Source of the DNA: Agelaius tricolor
Lineage: Eukaryota > Chordata > Aves > Passeriformes > Icteridae
Reading direction: 5' to 3'
Length of the DNA stretch: 64,000 nt
Assembly (NCBI GenBank): GCA_023055355.1
Contig: JALJCS010000051.1
Coordinates: 744,001-808,000, forward strand
Shown: positions 56,890 through 64,000 of the stretch, piece after piece
Numbering within the stretch: the stretch's first letter is position 1
Layout: each line of letters starts with the position of its first letter
Notes under the pieces: model-generated
Seen by the model: the letters and a program-made list of their open reading frames with translations, nothing else
What the model was told of the DNA's origin: nothing
Databases searched by the model: none
Position numbers and translations under genes: made by a program

Positions 56890-58930
56890 ATGCGGCCCAA
56901 CAGAGCCACAATGATGTCCTTGGTTCCACGAGGCCCCACAGTGTCACAATGATCCCTTGGATCCATGGTGCTCTGCAGTGTCACAATGGCCCCTGCATTT
57001 CACAAGGCTCCCAAGTGTCACATTGGTCTCCATAGGAAGGAAACCACAGAGCCCCTGTGTTTCAGGAGCTGATGAACAGCAACCAGCAGAGGCTAAGGCA
57101 GGGTCCTGTCTGTCCTGGCAGGCATGCTTGAAACAACCTTTGCATATTTCACATTATGAATGCAGAGTCCTAATTTAAAACATTTGTGCCTGGAAAAGAG
57201 GGATTTTTATTTTTTTTGCATAAAAAGAAAAGCACAGAGCCCTTTCCAGTGTTTGGAAAATAGGAAAATGCTGCCCCTTAGGAGTGAAAGACCAGCCAGA
57301 CCTGTCTGTCCTGGCAACTTTTGTCTGGGAGCAATCCTTGAATAAACAAAAATTTGGAAGTGGAATCCTAATTTTGGCCATGGATGCCTGGAAAAAATGA
57401 ACAGTTCTTTTCCATTAAAAGAAGAGCCCAGAGCCCCAGTGTTTCAGGGGCAGATGGGAGTGGCCTTCCACATTCCAAGGTCAGCCAGACCTGTCAGGTG
57501 ACCCCTGGGAGGCCAAGGCAGCCACACCTATTTCATGTTCCCCTGGTTCCACAGGGGCCCTGCAGCGTCACAATGGCTCCTTGCTTCCATGAGGCCTTGC
57601 AGTGCCACAATGGTTCTCTGGCTTCCATGATGCCCTCAGGTGTCATAATTGCCCCTTGGTTACACAAGTTCTTAAGGATCTTAATGGTCTCCATGGTTCC
57701 ACAAGGCCCCACAGTGTCACAATGCTCTATTGGTTCCATGAAGCCTGGCTGTGTCCAATGGCCCCTTGGTTCCATTGGGGCCCAGTAGTGCAACAATGAT
57801 TCCCTTGGTTCCACAAGTCCCCATAGTGTCACAATGGCCCCTTCCTTCCATGAGGCCCTGCAGGTCACAATGGTCTCCATTATTCCATGGGGCCTTGCAG
57901 TGCCACAATGCTCTCCATGGATCCACGGTGTCCTGCAGGATCACACTGGTCCTTTGGCTCCACAAGGCCCTGAAATGCAGCAATGGCCTCTGGTTCCACA
58001 AAGCCCTGCTGCTTCACACTGGCCCCTTGGGACCATGTGGCCACACAGAGCCACAAATTCTTGGTTCCACGAGAACCGAAAGATGTTCTTGGTTCCACGA
58101 GGCCCCACAGTATCACAGTGTCCCCTTGGATCCATGGTACCCTGCAGGGTCACAATGTTCCCCTTGGTTCCACAAGTTCCTACAGTGTAACAGGTTCCAC
58201 AGGGGCCTGCAGTGTCACCATGGCCCACTGGTTCCACAATGCCCCACAGTGTCACAATGGTCTCCATAGGAAGGAAACAAGTGAGCCCCAGTGGTGCAGG
58301 GGCAGATGAGAGGCAGTCACCAGAGGCCAAGGCTGGCCAGACTTGACTGTAAGGGCAGATTTTGTCTGGGAGTAACCCTTGGATATAGGGAATTTTAGAT
58401 GCAGAATCCCAATTTTGGCCATGGGTGCCTAGACAGGAAAGACAGTTCTTTCCCATAGGAATAAAAGCACAGAGCCCCAGTGCTTCACGGTCAGATGGGA
58501 AGTGGCCCTTGACATGCCAAATTCAGTGGGACTTGTCAGACAGCCCCCAGGAGGCCAAACCAGGCAGACCTGTTCCATGTTCCATTGACTTCATGGGTGC
58601 CCACACTGTCACAATGGTCTCCTTGATTCCATGAGGTCTGGCAATGTCACAATGGCTTCTTGGTTTCATGAGCCCCAACAGAGTCACAAGGGTCCATTGA
58701 CCCCACGCAGCCCCGCTGTGAAACAATGGCTCCTTGTTTCTATTTTAAATCAATCACAATCAAACCACAGTTTGACCACTGATCCTTGCTTCCATAGGGC
58801 CCATGATTTGCACAATGGTCTCCTTGATTCCACGATTCCTGGATTCCACAGTCTCACCATGGTTTCCTTGGATCTCCATTGTCCCAACTGACCCATGGCT
58901 CCATGAGGTTCCGTAGTGTCACCGTGGTGG
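56890..58930. repeat. Composite satellite: 37-bp units with embedded 190-bp units
   Basis: The 37-bp unit (TTGGTTCCACnAGGCCCCACAGTGTCACAATG) fills 56,890-57,030, 57,540-58,290 and 58,580-58,930. 190-bp-type units lie at 57,030-57,540 and 58,260-58,580. This is the same pairing as at 27.4-28.6 kb and 40.6-41.6 kb, here outside the arms. Confidence 0.85.
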
Positions 58931-59059
58931 CTGTCAGAGGCTGGATGAGATCCATGTCCCGAGACACCTTGGGATGCTCGGAATGCCCGTGTGGGGCCAG
59001 GGCCGGGTCAGGCCTTGGTTTGTGGTGGGACAGAGCCCCGCCCCCAGCCCTGGCCTGGC

Positions 59060-59240
59060 AGAGCTGCCAATCACACAGCAGGGGGTGATGTTAACCCAGC
59101 TCTGATTGGCCCAGCTGTCAATCAATCAATCAATCAATCAATCACACACCAGCAGCTGGTGCTACCCTGACTCTGATTGGACAAGCAACTGGCAGTCCCA
59201 CCCCAGGGGCGGGGCCATGAAAGCCCAGGGGGTTAAAAGC
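59060..59240 (+). promoter_or_regulatory. Promoter-like cluster: CCAAT boxes, GC box, TATA-like
   Basis: CCAAT at about 59,068; inverted CCAAT (GATTGG) at about 59,103 and 59,176; GGGGCGGGGCC at about 59,207; TTAAAAG at about 59,232. An (AATC)n run of six units lies at 59,121-59,146. Spacing fits a TATA-driven start near 59,260. It could be an LTR promoter; no open coding frame follows. Confidence 0.6.
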
Positions 59241-59454
59241 CGGAGCACGAGGCCAGCCCAGGGTCTGGATCCTGCCTTCTCCTGGGGTTCCTCTGTTGGT
59301 GATGCTGGAACCCCAGCAGTTGGTACCCATGTGCATGTCTTTCTCGGGATCTTCTGTCTTTCTGTTGTTTTCTGTTTCTTCTCCTTCTAATCCTACTTAC
59401 CGGAACATTTTTGGGTAAATTCACATGTTAAGTGTTAAAGGATTTTAGGTTAAA

Positions 59455-60361
59455 TGTGTGGGAATCCAGGGAACTGGGAATATTTCTCTGTCTGCTCTGA
59501 GGGGTCCTTACCCCCAGAGAAACACTGCATTTAACCTTTGCCCATGGAGAGGACTTCCAGGACTTTGAGATAGATTAGAATTTACCAAAGTGTGAAATAG
59601 ATCAGAGGGTAGTATTGTATGTCACTTGGGTGAGAAATTTAGTTTTTGGGATTTTTAGTATGGTGTAGATAAGAAGCAAGAAGGAGGAATTTGGGTGTAG
59701 TCCCTGTCTTCTTCTTCATCTACTCCATTTTCTGCAGTGTTGGTGGCACAGGGTGTTTGGTCAAGGAAAGCGCAGTGCAGAGGTTATGGTGACAGTCAAG
59801 GGACAAGTTATTGGTAGATAAGTAGAAATAATGTAGGTTTTAAAAGTTAATTGGTTAAGACAACTTTAAAAGACCTTGAAACTGTACATTTTGGGGCCAT
59901 TTTGCGGTGTTTTTCCAGCACACTGAGCCTGGGGTGCACAGCATGCAAAACTTTAGAAAAGATAACAATAAGTAAGAAGTTGAAGACTGAAAAAGTCCCA
60001 TGCATCCCCTTTCACCTGGCATAGAACTGCTACTGGAGGTTTTTCCCCATCCAGGGAGTCCCCAGAAAGGCCCAACATGAAACAAACATAAATAACTGTT
60101 GCTCTGACAATGGCTGTTATACATTGGCTTTTTTCCATAAAGTTGTTTGCTGAAGGGTGTTGTCTTAATTGGCCAATCATGTGAAATGTGTTGATTAAGG
60201 TCCACCTGTAGCAAAACAATGAGGTCCACCTTTAGCAAACCAGGATATAAAAGGACTGAATAAAATGGTGGGCGTTAGCCCTTAGCCTTCTGATCTGAGT
60301 CAGTGTCATCTCTGATTCAGCAGTACCATTTGGGGATCCTTTCTGCGCCTCGTGACCCAAC
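59455..60361 (+). mobile_element. Candidate solo LTR next to block Z'
   Basis: It starts near TGTGGGAATCC and ends CCCAACA. It carries AATTGGCCAATCATG (CCAAT), GATATAAAAGG (TATA, about 60,243) and AATAAAATGG (about 60,261) in the right order. It lies 18 bp from the edge of Z'. The 5' end is less certain than the 3' end. Confidence 0.6.
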
Positions 60362-60379
60362 AGGAGCTTCTCTAACTAT

Positions 60380-60715
60380 GCCTGAAGCTCCCACTGTGCC
60401 CATGACAGGAACCCCTGTGAGTGTCTGGGCCATCCCGGCTCTTTGGCAGCCTGGGGACTCCTGGGATGTCACCGTGGAGCCCCCGTGAGTGCCTGTGACA
60501 GATGGGTGCCTTTGCAGCCCAAGGTGCCCTGGGATGTCACCATGGAATGGCTGTGACTGCCTCTGACCACAGGGCTCTTTACCATCCCCAGAAAGCCCTG
60601 GGAGGTGTCCATGGAGCCCCTGTCTCTGCCTGTGACATTCCAGCTCTGGAACAGCCTGGAGACTCTTGGAAAGTCCCCATGGAGCCCCTCTGAGGGCCTT
60701 TTGTAAATCTGATCC
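60380..60715. repeat. ~75-bp tandem units, copy Z'
   Basis: Inverse of 36,150-36,467, with about four units. Confidence 0.75.
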
Positions 60716-60734
60716 TTAGCAGGCAACCATCACC

Positions 60735-60935
60735 AGGACCCTGTTTCTATGGTCAGTTTCCATGGCAACCATCACCAGGACCCTGTTGCTGTGGTCAGTT
60801 TCCATGGCAACCATCCCCAGCCCCTTGTTGCTATGCTCAGTCCCTTGGCAGCTCCATGGAGACCCCATGCCAGGGGTGGTTGCCATGGACACCAGCTCAG
60901 GCCTGCAGCCAGAGCCCGTTGCCATGGCAACCATT
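60735..60935. repeat. X-box (RFX-motif) minisatellite, copy Z'
   Basis: GTTTCCATGGCAAC at 60,756-60,769 and 60,798-60,811, GTTGCCATGGACAC at 60,879-60,892 and a perfect palindromic GTTGCCATGGCAAC at 60,918-60,931. Confidence 0.82.
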
Positions 60936-60954
60936 GGCAGCCCCCATCCCCAGG

Positions 60955-61265
60955 CTCATGGGATCCCAGAAGCACAGAATTGGCTGAGCTGGGAGGGACC
61001 CATCAGGATCCTCCAGTCCAACTGCTGGCCCTGCACAGGACACCCCAACAATGCCAGCCTGGGCCTGGCAGCGCTGGCCAAACGCTGCTGCAGCTCAGAG
61101 AGCCCTGGAGCTGGGACCCTTCCCTGGGGAGCCTGGCCAGGGCCCCAGCAGCCTCTGGGCAAAAACCTTTTCCTGACATCCAACCTGAGCCTGCCCCGAC
61201 TCAGCTGCAGCCGCTCCCTCCACTCCTGTCCCTGGGCACCAGAGGGAAGAGGTTCCCACAGCCCC
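60955..61265 (-). mobile_element. CR1 LINE 3' fragment inserted in Z'
   Basis: In plus-strand reading it shows AGAATTGGCTGAGCTGGGAGGG, CAGTCCAACTGCTGGCCCTG and CTTTTCCTGACATCCAACC, the reverse complement of an avian CR1 3' end. Absent from block Z. Confidence 0.8.
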
Positions 61266-61890
61266 AGCCAGGGACCCGCTCCCAAGGCTGCTGCCATGGC
61301 CACCAGGGCTGCCACCAGCTGGGATGCTCGGTTTCCATGGGCCGGGCTTCAGCAATGGCATTCCCCAATTTCCTGCTCCCGCTAAAACCGCGCTGCCCTC
61401 GCTGCCCTCCCACCTCCCATGGAAAGCACAAAAGGCAAAGATCCCGGGCTGGGATAAGAACAATTTATTGGGAGCAGCAACGAGATAAGGAACAAACAGG
61501 AATAAAAACAATATTGTCAACAGAAAGGATAAGAAAAATTATTTACAGGGAAAACTACAACATCAACAACTGTCTGCCTGGCCACATATTTCATCCTGTC
61601 TGGAATGGACACCCTTCTCCTCAGGGAGAGAGAGTCCCTTTCCTGCCCCTGGCAATGACCTGAGGTGGGAGTGAATGTAATGACAGGACCATGGCCAGAC
61701 CCTCACATTCTTCCATCCCACATCAGGTCATTGGCAGGGGCAGGAAAAGGTGCAGGTGTCTTCCTAGCATGGATCACAGGGAACATGGATCACCAGGGCC
61801 CTTCCCAATGTGGGTTCTCCCATGGGGGATGAAGCTGGAGTGGTGAATGAAGCTGCTCCTGCAATCGAGGCATTTGCAAGGCTTCCCTTA

Positions 61891-62864
61891 CTAGTGCCTC
61901 TGTTGGTGTCTTTTCATATGAGAACTTCTGGTGAAGCTCTTCCCACACTGGGGACACTCGTAGGGCCTCTCCCCAGTGTGGATGCGCCAGTGGGTGACGA
62001 GATTGCAGTTGTGCTTGAAGCCCTTCCCACAGTCAGGGCAGAGGAAGGGCCTCTCCTGGGTGTGAATCCGCTGGTGTTGGAGGAGATGGGAGATTCTATG
62101 AAACCTCTTCTGACACTGGGGACACTCGTAGGGCCTCTCCCCAGCGTGAATGCTTTGGTGGATGATGAGGGCAGAGCTGCAGCTGAAGCCCTTCCCACAC
62201 TCCCCACACTCGTAGGGCCATTCCTCGGTGTGGATCATCTGTTGGCTGATCAGGGTGCTGCTCTGCCTGAAGCTCTTCCCACACTCCAAGCACTTGTGGG
62301 GCTGCTCCCCATTGTGAAGCTGCCCATGGGCCACCAGCTCTGAGCTCTGGCTGAAGCTCTGTCCACCTTCCTCAGAAGGTGGCTCAGGGTGGGTCTTTCC
62401 TCCTCAGAGCCCCCTGGGCTGGGTTTGGAGCCCCTCCTCCAGCGGGATCTCTGGGGCTTTTCCTGTATCTTGGAATTCAGCAGTGTGGAGCCACTTAAAA
62501 TGGCCTCTTCCACGAGGTTTTGCTGTGGGGATTTGTCCTCCCTGGTCTCCATCCTCAGCCCCTTCCCTGGGGGAGGAAGAACAAGGAGAGGATGGGATTT
62601 GCCTCCATGCCAGAGGGAAGGGGAAGGAGATCCCCCCAGTGCATCCTTGGCAGGACGGGGTTGGCAGCAGGGTTGTCCTGCAGCCGGGGGCTGTGCTGGG
62701 CTGGGAGATGGAGCAGGAGAGAGGGGGAAAGGGGCACTGACTTCCTCCTCACCTGCCTGCGTGTCCCAGGGCTCCTTCCTGTTTCTCGCAGCCTCCTCGT
62801 CCATCCAATCGAGATTTGGGAATGGGAAATCCTGTTTCGGGGACCAAACAAAGGGTGCACACAT
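61891..62864 (-). pseudogene. C2H2 zinc-finger protein, copy Z', frameshifted
   Basis: Exon 1 (62,864-62,753; MCAPFVWSPKQDF...) splices to exon 2 (from 62,566). Here the exon-1 frame stays open through [12 protein letters not shown] and [10 protein letters not shown], then an 8-bp insertion (62,373-62,380) shifts it out of the finger frame. The finger frame (to the stop at 61,891) has five fingers starting [40 protein letters not shown] and [10 protein letters not shown]. Finger 1 has lost its first zinc-binding histidine (ISQQMIH in place of the usual xxHQxIH), so it is probably not folded. Five-finger order and linkers match copy Z. Confidence 0.8.
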
Positions 62865-63763
62865 TGTCTTTTGAACTGGATTGAAGGCAAACCTGGGGGA
62901 GAGTCTAAATCAGAATTACAATTGAATAAGAAAATGAAGATCAAGGCAATGCTACAGAAACACTGCCTTAAACTGACAGAGTCAGGATATAACCTGACAC
63001 CCTGTGGCTGGTCAGGGTGGTGGCTGCAGTCCCATTAAATGGTGGCTGCAGTCCTGTTGGAGTGATGAACGTGATTCTGTCCAAGCAGTGATCCTGTAGA
63101 AGGGTCTGGTCTTCCTCTGAAGGTCCAGTGGTGGTTCTGGAGCTCTTGTCCTCTGGGAATCCAGTAGGCAAGCTGCTCCTGGTGCTGCAAGGCTCAGCTT
63201 ATATCCGGGTAGGAATGCTTGGATCCTCCCCCTGGGCGGAGCAACCCACAATGGGTTGATGGAATTTTATCAGTCCTGCAGTGACACACAATGGCCCATT
63301 CACAGCAGATATCTCCCCTGGAGGGCGTTATCAGGGCTGAGTCATGGAAGAGATCAAGTACACTGCCCCACCTGTTTCTAGCAGTTGATGAAGATGGGGA
63401 TTGAAAACATGCATTGGGTTCCATCTTACACTGCAACCTGAAACAGTGGGGGAATCCCTGCTCAGGGGGTGAACACCACCCCCCTTACCCAAACTGGCTC
63501 AGGTGTAAAACCCCCACCCCGGGAAGGCCACACCCACAGGGGACAATGTCACACTTGCCCTGCCCCAGGGGAGGTCTCTCTCCCTGTCACTCCCTTGCTC
63601 TCTCCCCCTTTTCTCTTTCTTTCCATCTCTCTCTCTAGCTCACATTTACTGTTCAATAAAATCTACTTTGGATTTGGTCTCGTTAGCACCTTAACCGGGG
63701 CAGAGGCATTTCTCTAACAATTTGCGTAACCAGATTGTGACATTATTTTTGCACAGTGAGTTC

Positions 63764-64000
63764 AGGGCACTCTTGTCTCACCCCAGGTGCCTTTGACAAC
63801 ATCATGGTTCCCTCTGAGGAGGTTGTGGTTTTTTCTGGAAGAATTCTTGGAAACTTGGACACAGTCCCTCCTTCCTCCTGGGGAACTTATGGAAGAACTG
63901 ATGCAGAAAATGGCTGTTGTGGGTGGCCAGTGAAAAAGAAAATATTTTGTTGTCCTTCCTTGAAAAGTTTGTTAAAATCACTGGAGAAGAGGGAGCAAAT
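63764..64000 (+). other. Unrecognised frame at the window edge, copy Z'
   Basis: Counterpart of 33,171-33,503 (VPSEEVVVFSGRILGNLD). It is open to the last base, so it may continue outside. The upstream tract 63,560-63,660 is pyrimidine-rich, followed by AATAAAATC and GCATTTCTCTAACA, which looks like an LTR 3' end. Confidence 0.35.

Larger units (their letters stand above)
60380..64000 (-). repeat. Block Z', inverted relative to Z, runs off the window
   Basis: Counterpart of 33,259-36,467; 64,000 corresponds to 33,259. Z' differs by a CR1 insertion (60,955-61,265), an extra X-box unit and small indels. Confidence 0.92.

Noticed and set aside
1..64000. tRNA, rRNA or other structured RNA genes
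   Set aside because: No cloverleaf with A and B boxes and no rRNA-like stretch was seen on either strand by eye; a covariance-model scan would be decisive.

Overview
The window looks like nuclear DNA of a songbird (passerine) or close relative. It has split genes with GT-AG introns, avian CR1 LINE tails, ERV-L and class II retroviral remnants, several LTRs, two intronless olfactory receptor coding exons of the avian OR14-like type, a C2H2 zinc-finger cassette of the type amplified in birds, and a MROH (maestro HEAT-like repeat) gene. Everything was read by eye. Domain calls rest on motifs, not on searches, and the boundaries of repeats and LTRs are approximate unless a base-exact junction is stated.

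Layout. (1) 1-5 kb: the minus-strand 3' portion of a MROH-like gene; fourteen exons join in one open frame and the gene runs off the left edge. It contains a tandemly duplicated 144-bp exon. (2) 5-9.6 kb: no recognisable gene. (3) 9.6-14.2 kb: a degenerate ERV-L provirus (gag remnants, protease, RT, RNase H, integrase) whose integrase runs into an inverted piece of RNase H. (4) 14,518-31,494: arm A, a ~17-kb block holding an olfactory receptor gene, CR1, LTRs, AT-rich DNA and several satellites. (5) 31,495-37,407: a spacer with a G-rich array, a GATA-motif array, a CpG-rich patch and a zinc-finger cassette (block Z, 33,259-36,467). (6) 37,408-54,572: arm A', the inverted counterpart of A with a second olfactory receptor gene. 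(7) 54,573-60,379: single-copy in this window; a gag/env remnant of a class II provirus, ~2 kb of satellite, a CCAAT/GC-box promoter and a candidate solo LTR. (8) 60,380-64,000: block Z', the inverted counterpart of Z with a second zinc-finger cassette, running off the right edge.

The main result is the architecture A-Z-A'-Z': two pairs of inverted repeats that interlock. Recombination between A and A' would flip Z; recombination between Z and Z' would flip A'. At least two outer block edges coincide with retroviral DNA. The two receptors have intact frames and differ mostly in segments expected to line the odorant pocket. The two zinc-finger copies keep their finger scaffolds but differ in DNA-contact residues, and each carries its own frameshift between the 5' exon and the fingers. 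Arrays of known transcription-factor motifs (RFX X-box, GATA, CRE-like) are built into minisatellites in and around the duplications.
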